A stretch of 64,000 bases of DNA, taken from Stappia sp. BW2. GTDB taxonomy: Bacteria; Pseudomonadota; Alphaproteobacteria; Rhizobiales; Stappiaceae. Numbering within the stretch: the stretch's first letter is position 1; the number at the start of each line of letters is the position of its first letter. The DNA lies in contig NZ_VIRG01000036.1 of assembly GCF_008107695.1 (NCBI RefSeq), forward strand, positions 372,001-436,000, in the 5' to 3' direction. The translations under genes and the position numbers were made by a program. A model generated the notes under the pieces. That model ran no database searches and was not told the origin of the DNA. It was given only the letters and a program-made list of their open reading frames with translations. This document shows, piece after piece, positions 45,401-53,780 of this stretch.

Positions 45401-45851
45401 GCCGCTTGCCGAGGGTAAGCAACTGGCTCAGCCGCTCATAGGCGGCGCGGTCGGTCGGCAGCGCCACCCAGTGCAGCGGGCTGTCCTGCAGGCAAAGCCG
45501 CGCGCCGACGATCAGCCGCGGCAGCTTCAGCGTCTGCGGCGCAGGCAGGGGCGGGCTCGTGTTCGTCTCCTTGCGGGAGGAGGTGTCGATCTGCGAATGC
45601 GAGCGGATCTGAACGCCTTCCTCGGCCGCTGCCCGCTTGATCTCCTTCAGCGCCGAATAGGCCCGGACAACCCCGGCCAGCGAATTGCGGTCGGTAATGG
45701 CAATCGCATCGAGATTGAGCATGGCGGCCCGTGTCACCAGCTCCTCCGGATGGGAGGCCCCCCGCAGGAACGAAAAATTCGACGTCACGGCCAGCTCCGC
45801 ATAGCGGACCGGCTCGGGCCGGAAGTCGTCAGGAGACGGAAGCACACTCAC
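42462..45851 (-). CDS. dnaE2: Error-prone DNA polymerase DnaE2 (ImuC)
   Basis: This 1129-residue C-family polymerase has an N-terminal PHP domain (YAELAVTSNFSFLRGASHPE), the catalytic core with GRGSAANSIICYALGIT and PDIDVDFEHERREEVIQ (paired aspartates), finger-domain helix-hairpin-helix, and a C-terminal OB fold (GVIFLTLEDETGVSNVVVW). It ends in HPREQAKRLFPSRDFH, typical of DnaE2. It performs damage-induced translesion synthesis with ImuA and ImuB. GTG 45851 has GGGAGG seven bases upstream; a longer frame reaches 45929. It follows imuB by 124 bp. Confidence 0.95.
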   Translation of the reverse strand: MSVLPSPDDFRPEPVRYAELAVTSNFSFLRGASHPEELVTRAAMLNLDAIAITDRNSLAGVVRAYSALKEIKRAAAEEGVQIRSHSQIDTSSRKETNTSPPLPAPQTLKLPRLIVGARLCLQDSPLHWVALPTDRAAYERLSQLLTLGKRRAEKGECHLNFSDLMNACKGMILIALPQPEMARETICEAAKDHIRRLRQEAPGHVFLGAAPRYDGTDQAWFRTCARAAHSLAAPMVAVGDVMMHHAGRRRLADVLTCLREGCTIDDIGTRALPNGERRLKAPADMARLFRHHPAALRRTLEIATRCSFDLSELSYEYPDEITGNEPPQERLERLTYEGLERRYPAGVPDHALALAEKELKLIRKLAFAAYFLTVHDIIRFARSQNILCQGRGSAANSIICYALGITDVGPETITMVSERFISEHRGEPPDIDVDFEHERREEVIQYVYEKYGRHRAGLCATVIHFRTRAAIREVGKVMGLNADVTAALAGQIWGSSNKGPEETRMKEIGLDLDNPRVRQTIELIREIIGFPRHLSQHVGGFVITQGRLDALCPIENAAMENRTVIEWDKDDIDALGILKVDLLSLGMLTCIRKCFELIDSHHGQELTLATVPQADRKTYDMLCVADAIGVFQVESRAQMNFLPRMRPREFYDLVIEVAIVRPGPIQGGMVHPYINRRQGREKVTFPSKALEEVLGKTLGVPLFQEQAMQIAVVAAGFTPSEADKLRRSMATFRRMGTIGQLKDKFISGMLERGYELEFAQNCFGQIEGFGEYGFPESHAAAFAMLAYVSAYLKCHFPAEFACALLNAQPMGFYAPAQIVRDAREHQVEVRPVCVNTSLWDNTLERRSDGALALRLGFRQIKGLREEDAAWIVAARGNGYPDTETLWLRTGVMPATLERLAEADAFAGMGLSRRAALWQVKTIRSPKPLPLFNDPIDGEAIFEPDVLLPTMHLGQEVVEDYLSTRLTLRAHPMELLRPHIPHLTPHDRLAALTPREARRVSVCGLVITRQRPGTASGVIFLTLEDETGVSNVVVWPKMYEKFRPAVLGGRLLKVTGRLEREGMVVHLIADHIEDRSRDLSLLGHPNDDVLGQTTTKTDDVPVHLKSDAQRTRAMHPREQAKRLFPSRDFH

Positions 45852-45975
45852 CGGCAAGCCTCCCTGTTCTTTCCGATGATGTTCTTGCAAAGACAGATGC
45901 ACGAGACCCCGTGTCCCTGTGTGCCGCATTTGGCCGGGGAAGCAGCGGAGGCAAGGCGTAAACTGCGGAACCCCA

Positions 45976-47442
45976 TCAGCCGAACTCCCCTTGCACGAAC
46001 CAGCCCGGATGCTGGGGCGTGTGGAACAGCCACAGGCGCTGGCCCTGGTGGGTGGCGATGCGCCAGTAGTCGCGCAGGCCCTTGGCCCAGCTGTCGTCCA
46101 GGTCCCACCAGGCAGGGGTGATCCGTTCCGGCCCCTCGGCCTCGAACACGGTCAGCGCCCGGCCGCGCCAGCGGAAACGCCGGGGCGGTTCGAAGCCGGT
46201 GCCGGAAATCGGTTCGGGCGCGAACAGGCGGATCGGGCGCGGGCGGTTGGCGGGCCAGGCTTGCGCCGGGCGGCTGTAGGCGGCCGGAACCAGCTTGAAG
46301 CTGCGCTCGGGAATGTGGCTGTCGACCGGCTGGAACCGCAGGATATTGTCGAGGCCCACCCGGTTGCCAAGCTGGGTGATGAGATCGTCAAGCCCGTCTT
46401 TCTCCAGGCCTTCGGTGCGGTCCAGCTGGCGCATGCCGAGCGGTTCCACCTCGGTTGCTTCCAGGCGGATCATGTCGATGCCATAGCCTGCATCCACCGA
46501 GCTGACCCCACGCTCGAACAGGGCAAGGATCCGTTCCGGATCGCGCATCGGCCGGGCGAGCTTCAGTTCCACCGCCTGGTTTTCCTGGTCGACCCGGCGA
46601 AAGGTCAGCTTCAGGCTGCGGGCGCCCTTTTGCGCGGTGTCGAGCCGTTGGCACAGATGCGCGGTCAGCCGGCGTGCGGCGGCCATGACATCGTCCAGAA
46701 GGCCGATCGGGTCGGGCAGGGTCATGCGCACGGCAAAGCCCGGCTCCTCGCCCAGGGGGGAAATCTGCTCGGGCAGCGCCCCCAGCGCCTGATCGAGGCG
46801 GCGCAGGACATCGGGCTCGTACCGCCGGGCGACGGTGGCGCGCGGCAGATTGTAGAGCTGCGAGACCGTGGCGATGCCGAGCCGTTCCAGACTGGTGCAG
46901 GTCTGGTCGGACAGCCGCAGGGCGGACAAGGGCAGCGGGCCGATGCGGGCAAGGGTCTCGCCGGTCTCGGCAATGCCTTCGGCAAACCGGGACAGCGCCC
47001 AGGCCGTTCCCGGGGTATCGGCAAGGCCGAGCCGGGCGGTCAGCCCCGCCCGGGCCAGCCGGGCGCGGATATCGTCCAGCAGCGGCTCCTCGCCGCCCAG
47101 CAGATGGGCCGAGCCGGTGATGTCGAGAAACAGGCCGTTGCGCCCGTCAAGGCCGACCCATGGGCAGTAGCGGGTCGCCCACCGGGCCAGCAGCCGCAGG
47201 AAGCGTTGGTCGGCGGCGGGGTCCGCCGGGCGGGTCAGCAGGCCGGGGCAGAAACTGCGGGCATGAACCAGCGTCATGCCGCGGTTGAGACCGAAGCTTT
47301 CGGCGCGTGGGCACAGGTCGTAAAGGCGTTCGGAATTGCGGTCGAAAAGGCTCAGCGCAAAGGGCGCGTCGACCGGCCGGGCACGCAGGGAGCGCTCAGC
47401 CGCCAGCCTCGGAAACCACAATGACACGATGCGCCGCTGCAT
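45976..47442 (-). CDS. imuB: ImuB, Y-family polymerase-like mutagenesis protein
   Basis: This 488-residue protein starts RRIVSLWFPRLAAERSLRAR, with the Y-polymerase-like palm (GLFLDITGSAHLLGGEE), helix-hairpin-helix and little-finger regions, and a long C-terminal tail. ImuB lacks the full catalytic acidic set and serves as a hub that binds the beta clamp and DnaE2; QLDRTEGLEKD-type and C-terminal segments may hold the clamp motif. It overlaps the end of imuA by 47 bases. SOS-inducible mutagenesis is the expected role. Confidence 0.92.
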   Translation of the reverse strand: MQRRIVSLWFPRLAAERSLRARPVDAPFALSLFDRNSERLYDLCPRAESFGLNRGMTLVHARSFCPGLLTRPADPAADQRFLRLLARWATRYCPWVGLDGRNGLFLDITGSAHLLGGEEPLLDDIRARLARAGLTARLGLADTPGTAWALSRFAEGIAETGETLARIGPLPLSALRLSDQTCTSLERLGIATVSQLYNLPRATVARRYEPDVLRRLDQALGALPEQISPLGEEPGFAVRMTLPDPIGLLDDVMAAARRLTAHLCQRLDTAQKGARSLKLTFRRVDQENQAVELKLARPMRDPERILALFERGVSSVDAGYGIDMIRLEATEVEPLGMRQLDRTEGLEKDGLDDLITQLGNRVGLDNILRFQPVDSHIPERSFKLVPAAYSRPAQAWPANRPRPIRLFAPEPISGTGFEPPRRFRWRGRALTVFEAEGPERITPAWWDLDDSWAKGLRDYWRIATHQGQRLWLFHTPQHPGWFVQGEFG

Positions 47443-47992
47443 CCCAACGTACTACCCATTCCGACAATGTTCCTATTTTGTTCTTTATAAGCGACCAGCG
47501 CCAATGAGTCGAGTCATGACCATTTTGACGAGGCACCGTCGCAGGCCCGGAAGTGGGATCGGACGGAGCCGGAATGCCGGTGCTGCGCCAGCGGGTTTCG
47601 GCCGCATTGCTGCCGGCGCCTTCCGGGATCAGCAGGATGGCCGTGGTGCGCCCGGCTTCGGCCGCCAGCTGCAGTCGGCGTCCCTCCGTCAGTCCGACAG
47701 TGCCGGAAAGTTCGGCCACCACCAGCCCGGCAGCGCCGGACCTGAGCGCGGTTTCCGCACTTGCCAGAGCGGTCAGCTGGTTGGCGGCGCGGGTCAGAAG
47801 CAGCCGGCCCGGATCGCAATAGGTGGCAAGACCTTCCGGGTTCACCGGCGGCCGCCAGTCTTCCGAAATCCACACGACGGCCCCCTTGGTCATCCCGGCG
47901 GCGATCGCGGCAAAGCTCAACGCGCTGTCGCCGCACACTTCGTGGGCGCGGGCGTGTTTCAACGGAAAGACGGATGAGAAGTTCAAGGACAT
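47396..47992 (-). CDS. imuA: ImuA, SOS mutagenesis accessory protein (short)
   Basis: About 198 residues with HARAHEVCGDSALSFAAIAAG near the start (the ImuA/RecA-like region), GLVVAELSG, and the C-terminal ETRWRSTGIPAPSD ... HWRWSLIKNK ... EWVVRWD typical of ImuA. It is shorter than usual members because the N-terminal region before HEVCG is brief. The ATG 47992 lacks a clear ribosome-binding site and the open frame extends upstream to 48316. It is first in imuA-imuB-dnaE2. A GTTC-N7-GTTC match lies in its 3' end. Confidence 0.8.
   Translation of the reverse strand: MSLNFSSVFPLKHARAHEVCGDSALSFAAIAAGMTKGAVVWISEDWRPPVNPEGLATYCDPGRLLLTRAANQLTALASAETALRSGAAGLVVAELSGTVGLTEGRRLQLAAEAGRTTAILLIPEGAGSNAAETRWRSTGIPAPSDPTSGPATVPRQNGHDSTHWRWSLIKNKIGTLSEWVVRWDAAAHRVIVVSEAGG
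47469..47483. promoter_or_regulatory. Possible LexA box GTTC-N7-GTTC inside imuA
   Basis: GTTCCTATTTTGTTC matches the alphaproteobacterial LexA direct-repeat pattern. It lies 27 bp upstream of imuB but inside the imuA coding region. About two chance matches are expected in a window this size, so the call depends on position alone. No such motif was found upstream of imuA. Confidence 0.3.
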
Positions 47993-48143
47993 GCAAGGAT
48001 CGTCTGTAGCAATCGGTTGGACAGAGCCTAACCCATGCAGACGGGTTGCGGAACCGCATAGAGGCTGTATCCATTCCAAACAGCCGTTGCCGGGCAGGAG
48101 CCGGGTTGCTATACGCCCCGGCACAACAGGCAGGAAAGCACCA

Positions 48144-48836
48144 ATGACCAGCAGCCTTCTGGACGGCCGGAAGATCAGGACGATTTCCATCGTCGGCAAC
48201 GGACCGATTTCCGAGCCCGATGCGCCGGAAATCGACAAGGCGGACCTGGTGCTGCGCTTCAACAGTGCGCCAGCGCTTGGGGCCGCGGGCCAGCGGGTCG
48301 ACGTTCTGATGCTCAACCGGGCCCGGGTCTATATGTCGAAGCGGATCAACCCTGTTGCCCTGGAGCGCGCGCAGGAAGTCTGGGTGAACGACATAAAGGA
48401 GTATGGTGAGGTCGACTGGCTGTTCGCGCGCGAATGTAAGCCGCGCTATCTGGGGCTTGGCCCCACGAACAAGGCGCGGGAACACCTGAAGAGATTCGAC
48501 CCGTTCGACCGCAGCAAACCGACATCGGGCGCGTCCATCATCGCCGAATTCCTGAATGTTCTGCCGGATGCCGAAATTCACCTGTTCGGCTTCACCCATC
48601 AGGGCAAACAGCACACCCATGACTGGGATGCGGAAAAGCTGTGGGTCCAGCAGCTCTGCGACGAGGGACGCATTCACAAACATCTGACACCGGGGCCGAA
48701 GCCCCGGCGGAGCGTCATGGGCTGGCTGGAATACGCGTTCCGTTTTCTGGAAAAGCGGGCCAAGCATTATCTTTACAACAAGATACTGCATTCCTCCGAA
48801 AGCACGAAGCGGCGGATCTTCGGACAGGACGCCTGA
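48144..48836 (+). CDS. GT29-like (sialyltransferase-family) glycosyltransferase
   Basis: This 230-residue soluble protein has IRTISIVGNGPISE then ADLVLRFNSAP (sialylmotif L-like, about 11-43) and KPTSGASIIAEFL (sialylmotif S-like, about 122-134), followed by HTHDWDAEKLW. That places it near family GT29, which transfers sialic acid or a related sugar from a nucleotide donor. AGGAAAG precedes the ATG by six bases. Bacterial GT29-like proteins usually act on surface glycans; no sialic-acid genes are near. Confidence 0.75.
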   Translation: MTSSLLDGRKIRTISIVGNGPISEPDAPEIDKADLVLRFNSAPALGAAGQRVDVLMLNRARVYMSKRINPVALERAQEVWVNDIKEYGEVDWLFARECKPRYLGLGPTNKAREHLKRFDPFDRSKPTSGASIIAEFLNVLPDAEIHLFGFTHQGKQHTHDWDAEKLWVQQLCDEGRIHKHLTPGPKPRRSVMGWLEYAFRFLEKRAKHYLYNKILHSSESTKRRIFGQDA

Positions 48837-48948
48837 GGCGCGGCGAAAGCATGCGCAAGCGCCCTGCCGGGTCAGGAACTTCTGTCCCGCTGCGATAAGC
48901 GGTTGAAAAAAATCCGAACTTTCCACAGGCCGGCGAAAGTGACCGAGA

Positions 48949-48960
48949 GTTCATATGAAC
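48949..48960. promoter_or_regulatory. Operator-like palindrome GTTCATATGAAC, copy 1
   Basis: A perfect 12-bp palindrome, about 370 bp upstream of ugpB. It matches two further copies close to the gene. Confidence 0.55.
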
Positions 48961-49175
48961 GGCTGACCGGTTTCATTTGAGTCACCTGGAGTCTGCGAAA
49001 ACTCCAGCATTCGCCCGGATTGCGGCGCGGGTGAAGCCGCGTCCTCAGGCAAGCTGTTGCAGCCGGACGAGACCGTGGGTTCCCCCGCAGGGCCAGCCTT
49101 GCATCCACCGAATGGCCAGGATTCATTAAATTTAATCCGTTCCCTCTTGCGGACGCGGTCAAGGCGTCTTTTAAT

Positions 49176-49209
49176 GTTCATATGAGCGTCATATAACGTT
49201 CATATGAAA
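49176..49209. promoter_or_regulatory. Tandem operator-like palindromes, copies 2 and 3
   Basis: GTTCATATGAGC (49176-49187) and GTTCATATGAAA (49198-49209) each match copy 1 at 11 of 12 positions. Their centres are 22 bp apart, about two helical turns, with a further GTCATATAAC between. They lie about 110 bp before ugpB and probably bind its regulator. Confidence 0.6.
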
Positions 49210-49320
49210 ACAATACGAAACGCAGGCGTTATCGTTTCTGGTGCCGATGAAGCCATTTTGGCACCGAGAGAGAACCAACTGCTGACCGGGGCGAAAAAAC
49301 GCCCTGCTAGATGGGAGCAA

Positions 49321-50637
49321 ATGAACATGGCTTATCGCAAGACAGTCGCCAGCCTCGTTGCTGCGGCCGCCCTGTTGGGCACGTCCTCCGCCTCTTTCGC
49401 GGCAACCGACATCTCCTGGTGGCACGCCATGGGCGGCAAGCTAGGCGAAGTCGTTGTCGACATTTCCAACGGCTATAACGAGTCCCAGGACGCCTGCAAG
49501 ATCACGCCGGTCTTCAAGGGCACCTATGAAGAAACCCTGACCTCCGGTATCGCAGCATTCCGCGCTGGCGAACAGCCGAACATCCTGCAGGTGTTCGACG
49601 CTGGTGCCGCCACCATCATCGGTGCCAAGGGCGCAGTGATTCCGGTTGAAGACCTGCTCAAGGACAACGGCCTCGATTTCAACATCGAAGACTACATCGC
49701 CGGTGTTCGCTATTTCTACGCCGACAGCGACGGCAAGATGATCGGCATGCCGTTCAACTCCTCCGCTCCGATCCTCTACATCAACGAAGATGCGATGAAG
49801 AAGGCCGGTGTCGAAGCTCCGAAGACCTACGAAGAGTTCGAAGCCATTGCTCCGAAGCTGAAGGAAGCCGGTTACGTGCCGCTCGTTCAGTCGCACCTGC
49901 CGTGGGAATTCGTCGAGAACTTCAAGTCCCGTCATAACCTGCAGTTCGCAACCAACAACAACGGTTACGACGGCGCGGAAGGCACCGAGCTGGTTTTCGG
50001 CGAGCCGATCAAGAACCACTTCAAGGCTGCCAAGAAGTGGCTCGACGAAGGTCTCTTCGGTTACTACGGCACCGGCTGGGGTGACAACCAGACACCGTTC
50101 AACGAAGGCAAGGTTGCCCTCTGGATCGGCTCTTCCGGTTCCTTCGGCGGCATCGCCGACACGGTCGACTTCCCGTTCTCCGCAACCTTCCTGCCTTACT
50201 GGGAAGCTGTTGAAGGCGCCAACAAGGCTTCCTTCATCGGTGGTGCGGCTCTGTTTGCAATGTCCGGCAAGCCGGCTGAAGAGAACAAGTGCGTTGCGTC
50301 CTTCTTCGAGTACCTGACCTCTCCGGAAGTCCAGTACATGTGGCACAAGGAAACCGGTTACGTGCCGATCACCGAAGCTGCCTATGAGCTGGCCAAGAAG
50401 GACGGCCACTACGAGCGCACCCCGGCTGCCGAAGTCGGCATCAAGCAGCTGTCCCTGGACGGCGGCGAGTGGACCAAGGGCTATCGCATGGGCTTCTACG
50501 TCCAGATCCGCGACGTCATGAACCGTGAACTCGGCAAGGTCTTCTCCGGCGAAACCAGCGTCGACGACGCATTCGCAACGATTAAGGCCGACGGCGACAA
50601 GCTTCTTGAGCGTTTCGCCAAGACCACGGGCAACTAA
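49321..50637 (+). CDS. ugpB: Glycerol-3-phosphate-type ABC transporter substrate-binding protein
   Basis: About 438 residues: signal peptide (MNMAYRKTVASLVAAAALLG..., AxA site near residue 27), then the mature start TDISWWHAMGGKLGEVV and the UgpB-typical FKGTYEETLTSGIAAFRAGEQ (split: FKGTYEETL, AAFRAGEQPNILQVFDAG). It is a cluster-D periplasmic binding protein, probably for sn-glycerol-3-phosphate or glycerophosphodiesters. Codons are strongly biased, suggesting high expression. GGGAG precedes the ATG; MAYRK six bases later is an alternative start. Confidence 0.88.
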   Translation: MNMAYRKTVASLVAAAALLGTSSASFAATDISWWHAMGGKLGEVVVDISNGYNESQDACKITPVFKGTYEETLTSGIAAFRAGEQPNILQVFDAGAATIIGAKGAVIPVEDLLKDNGLDFNIEDYIAGVRYFYADSDGKMIGMPFNSSAPILYINEDAMKKAGVEAPKTYEEFEAIAPKLKEAGYVPLVQSHLPWEFVENFKSRHNLQFATNNNGYDGAEGTELVFGEPIKNHFKAAKKWLDEGLFGYYGTGWGDNQTPFNEGKVALWIGSSGSFGGIADTVDFPFSATFLPYWEAVEGANKASFIGGAALFAMSGKPAEENKCVASFFEYLTSPEVQYMWHKETGYVPITEAAYELAKKDGHYERTPAAEVGIKQLSLDGGEWTKGYRMGFYVQIRDVMNRELGKVFSGETSVDDAFATIKADGDKLLERFAKTTGN

Positions 50638-50657
50638 GCCTGACCTGGTTGTTAGAC

Positions 50658-50684
50658 CGATAGGGGCGCCCTGCGCCCCTATCG
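50658..50684 (+). terminator. Intercistronic hairpin after ugpB
   Basis: CGATAGGGGCGC pairs exactly with GCGCCCCTATCG around CCT, a 12-bp stem, 20 bases after the ugpB stop, followed by ACCTTT. It may act as a partial terminator or RNA stabiliser, keeping the binding protein in excess over the membrane components. Confidence 0.75.
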
Positions 50685-50905
50685 ACCTTTGAGCGTGGCT
50701 GTATAGGCGTACCAATTCTGCCGAATATGTGCGCTTATGGCCCGGGTCGGTCGACATTCAGCCGGAGGCGGCGGAGTGGTCGATGTCGATCCGCAGCGAA
50801 ATGAATGAAATCTCGGGCATTCAAACCAATGCCTGATGTTTCGGGCAGGCCGTCTCACAAGGGGTGGCCGGCACCAGTCGTTCCCGGTGGTCGAGAAACG
50901 AAATA

Positions 50906-51787
50906 ATGAAAAAAGTCCAGTTTCAGTCTCCGTGGCTGCCGTATCTGCTGCTTCTGCCGCAGCTCGGCATCGTGACGGTTTTCTTCCTGTGGCCAGCCGC
51001 GCAAGCGATCCAGTCCTCCTTTTATCTCGAGGACCCGTTCGGTTTCGGCTCGACCTATGTCGGCCTCGATAATTTCAAGGACATGATCACGTCCACCGAC
51101 TACGGTCGTGTGGCGCGCTTCACGGCGGTCTTTACCTTCTTCGTGACGGTCCTGTCGCTCGGGATTGCCCTTCTGCTGGCCGTCAAGGCAGACAAGGTCT
51201 TGCGCGGGGCTTCCGCCTACAAGACCCTGCTGATGTGGGTCTATGCGGTTGCTCCGCCCGTCGCCGGGCTGATCGGCGTGCTCCTGTTCGACCAGCATGT
51301 CGGCCCCATCGTCGATTTGTTCGCCATGTTCGGCTGGAAGATGCAGATCGGCGTCAACTATTTCGATACCAGCTTCGCGATGATCGTCACCGCCGTCTGG
51401 AAGCAGATCCCGGTGAACTTCATCTTTTTCCTGTCCGGTCTGCAGGGCATTTCCAAATCCGTTCAGGAGGCTGCCAGCATCGACTGCCGGTCCGGCTTCC
51501 GCCGGTTCTGGACAGTCACATTCCCGCTGCTGGCCCCCACCGGCTTCTTCCTGCTGATCATCAACATCACCTACGCCTTCTTCGACACCTTCGGCATCGT
51601 GGATGTCATCGTGAAGAACGAGCCTGGCAACAACCCGGTGACCCTGGTCTACAAGGTCTATCTGGACGGTTTCCGCGGCAACGACCTTGGCGGATCCTCG
51701 GCCCAGTCCGTGATCCTGATGGCGATGGTGTTCATCCTGACAATCATCCAGTTCCGCCTCATCGAGCGGCGCGTGCACTACACGTAA
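50906..51787 (+). CDS. ugpA: Glycerol-3-phosphate-type ABC permease
   Basis: This 293-residue inner-membrane protein has six helices and the permease coupling loop EAASIDCRSGFRRFWTVTFP (EAA motif). It matches UgpA in size and sequence style (PYLLLLPQLGIVTVFFLWPA). The start ATG has only a weak upstream purine stretch. It lies about 270 bp after ugpB because of the intercistronic hairpin, and 11 bases before ugpE. Confidence 0.9.
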   Translation: MKKVQFQSPWLPYLLLLPQLGIVTVFFLWPAAQAIQSSFYLEDPFGFGSTYVGLDNFKDMITSTDYGRVARFTAVFTFFVTVLSLGIALLLAVKADKVLRGASAYKTLLMWVYAVAPPVAGLIGVLLFDQHVGPIVDLFAMFGWKMQIGVNYFDTSFAMIVTAVWKQIPVNFIFFLSGLQGISKSVQEAASIDCRSGFRRFWTVTFPLLAPTGFFLLIINITYAFFDTFGIVDVIVKNEPGNNPVTLVYKVYLDGFRGNDLGGSSAQSVILMAMVFILTIIQFRLIERRVHYT

Positions 51788-51798
51788 GGGAGGCGGCG

Positions 51799-52641
51799 AT
51801 GAAAAAACTGCAGATCTCGGACCACATCATTCTTCTTCTCGGCGTCTTCTTCATGGTCACTCCGGTGGTGCTGGCGTTTCTGACCAGCACGCACGATGCG
51901 ATCACCATCTACAAGGAAGGCATTCAGTTCACCCCGGGCGGCGAGTTCCTGGAGAACTACGAGACGGTCCTGTTCGAGGCCGGTGGCTTTACGAAGGAAG
52001 TCAACGGTTTCGTCATGCTCAAGAACTCGATGATCCTCGGCCTTGGCTTTGCCGTCGGCAAGATCGTCATTTCCATGCTGGCGGCCTACGCCATCGTTTA
52101 TTTCCGCTTTCCGATGGCAACTCTTTGCTTCTGGGTGATCTTTTCAACGCTCCTGCTGCCGCTGGAAGTGCGCATCTTGCCGTCTTATGAAATCGTCCAG
52201 TCCCTCGGCATGGTGAACACCTATTCCGGCCTGATCGTGCCGCTCATCGCTTCGGCGACAGGCACCTTCTTCTTCCGCCAGTTCTTCATGTCGGTTCCGG
52301 ACGAGCTTCTGGAAGCCGCCCGCATCGACGGTGCCGGACCCTGGAAATTCTTCAAGGACATCCTGGTGCCGCTGTCGCAGACGATGATCGCGGCAATCTT
52401 CATCATCATGTTCGTCTATGGCTGGAACCAGTACCTCTGGCCGACGCTGATCACCACCGACGAAAGCATGTTCACCCTGGTTCGCGGCATCAAGCAGATC
52501 CTGCAGGTCTGGGTCGGGGCGCAAATCCCGGACTTCAACGAGGCCATGGCGCTGGCGATCCTCGCCATCGTGCCGCCGGTGCTCATCGTGGTGATTTTCC
52601 AGAGCTGGTTCGTCAAAGGGCTCGTCGAGAGCGACAAGTGA
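51799..52641 (+). CDS. ugpE: Glycerol-3-phosphate-type ABC permease
   Basis: This 280-residue protein has six helices and the EAA loop ELLEAARIDGAGPWKFFKDI near residue 170. GGGAGGCGGCG lies just before the ATG. It is the second permease of the transporter and forms the heterodimer with ugpA's product. It is 13 bases upstream of the ATPase gene. Confidence 0.9.
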   Translation: MKKLQISDHIILLLGVFFMVTPVVLAFLTSTHDAITIYKEGIQFTPGGEFLENYETVLFEAGGFTKEVNGFVMLKNSMILGLGFAVGKIVISMLAAYAIVYFRFPMATLCFWVIFSTLLLPLEVRILPSYEIVQSLGMVNTYSGLIVPLIASATGTFFFRQFFMSVPDELLEAARIDGAGPWKFFKDILVPLSQTMIAAIFIIMFVYGWNQYLWPTLITTDESMFTLVRGIKQILQVWVGAQIPDFNEAMALAILAIVPPVLIVVIFQSWFVKGLVESDK

Positions 52642-52654
52642 GGTTTTTAGATAA

Positions 52655-53731
52655 ATGGCAACGATAACTCTCGACAAGGTCCGCAAGGTCTATGGCGGCA
52701 GTGTGGAAGCGGTCAAAGGCGTTTCCATCGATATCGCGGATGGCGAATTCATCGTCCTGGTCGGCCCGTCGGGCTGTGGCAAGTCCACGCTGCTGCGCAT
52801 GATGGCCGGCCTTGAGGAAATCACCACAGGCGAGATCAAGATCGGTGACCGGGTGGTCAACAACGTCGACCCGGCCGACCGTGACATCGCGATGGTGTTC
52901 CAGAACTATGCGCTTTATCCGCATATGTCGGTCTACAACAACCTTGCCTACGGTCTGAAGAACCGCGGCATGGCCAAGGACGAGATCGACCGGCGAGTGA
53001 AAGAAGCCGCGCGCATTCTGGAAATCGGTGATTACCTGGAACGCAAGCCGCGGGCCCTGTCCGGTGGTCAGCGTCAGCGCGTCGCCATGGGCCGTGCCAT
53101 CGTGCGCGAACCGGCAGCCTTCCTCTTCGATGAACCGCTGTCCAACCTTGATGCCAAGCTGCGCGTGCAGATGCGCGTTGAAATCAAGCGCCTGCAGCAC
53201 TCGCTCGGCACCACCAGTGTTTACGTCACCCACGATCAGCTGGAAGCCATGACGCTGGCCGACCGCCTGGTGGTTCTGAGCGGCGGCAACATCGAGCAGA
53301 TCGGCGCACCGATCGAGGTCTACGACAAGCCGGCCTCCACCTTCGTCGCCAGCTTCATCGGTTCCCCGGCCATGAACCTGCTGAAGGTCAAGGCGGACGG
53401 CAACGGCCTTGCACTTGCAACCGGCACCGGCCTCAAGGGTGCAAATGTTAAGGGCCGCGATGCCTGCACCATCGGCATCCGTCCGGAGCACCTGGAAGTG
53501 GTGAGCGGACCCGGCGAGGGTGAGGGCATCCATCTGGAAGCGAGCGTCAACGTGCTCGAACCGGTCGGCGCGGAAAGCTATCTCTACTCGAGCTTTGCCG
53601 ACGGCGGGGACGAGATCCTGGTGCGCGTGTCGAGTCATGCCCGTCATGAACCCGGCGAGAAGCTGTATCTGCGCGCCGCTCCGGAAAACATCCATTATTT
53701 TGACGCCGACACCGGCCGGCGGATCGACTGA
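52655..53731 (+). CDS. ugpC: ABC transporter ATPase (UgpC)
   Basis: This 358-residue ATPase has Walker [10 protein letters not shown] (about 37-45), signature [17 protein letters not shown] (about 135-151), Walker [10 protein letters not shown] (about 157-165) and the switch His in VTHDQ (about 190-194). A C-terminal TOBE/MalK-type regulatory domain follows. It energises import by UgpAE. It ends the operon, and a strong terminator follows 50 bases later. Confidence 0.92.
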   Translation: MATITLDKVRKVYGGSVEAVKGVSIDIADGEFIVLVGPSGCGKSTLLRMMAGLEEITTGEIKIGDRVVNNVDPADRDIAMVFQNYALYPHMSVYNNLAYGLKNRGMAKDEIDRRVKEAARILEIGDYLERKPRALSGGQRQRVAMGRAIVREPAAFLFDEPLSNLDAKLRVQMRVEIKRLQHSLGTTSVYVTHDQLEAMTLADRLVVLSGGNIEQIGAPIEVYDKPASTFVASFIGSPAMNLLKVKADGNGLALATGTGLKGANVKGRDACTIGIRPEHLEVVSGPGEGEGIHLEASVNVLEPVGAESYLYSSFADGGDEILVRVSSHARHEPGEKLYLRAAPENIHYFDADTGRRID

Positions 53732-53780
53732 TCCGGAAAGGTCAGGCAAGGCGGTTTAACGAGGGCCGCCGACCCCGGAC

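Larger units (their letters stand above)
48837..49320. other. Long 5' region of the ugp operon
   Basis: This 484-bp gap contains no supported gene. It holds three GTTCATATGAAC-type palindromes, and the promoter and leader of the ugp operon. Its middle (48840-49140) is otherwise featureless to me. Confidence 0.6.

Noticed and set aside
45860-45890. LexA box before dnaE2 (two GTTC half-sites)
   Set aside because: The half-sites are 11 bases apart rather than the 7 needed.
42999-46121. Very long open frame (over 1,000 codons) on the plus strand
   Set aside because: It is the antisense shadow of dnaE2 and imuB; translation lacks domain structure, is rich in R, Q, H and G, and the minus-strand proteins are unmistakable.
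45919-47424. 501-codon plus-strand open frame
   Set aside because: Antisense shadow of imuB caused by GC-rich codon bias.
49441-50757. 438-codon minus-strand open frame
   Set aside because: Antisense to ugpB; strong codon bias in ugpB keeps the reverse frame open.
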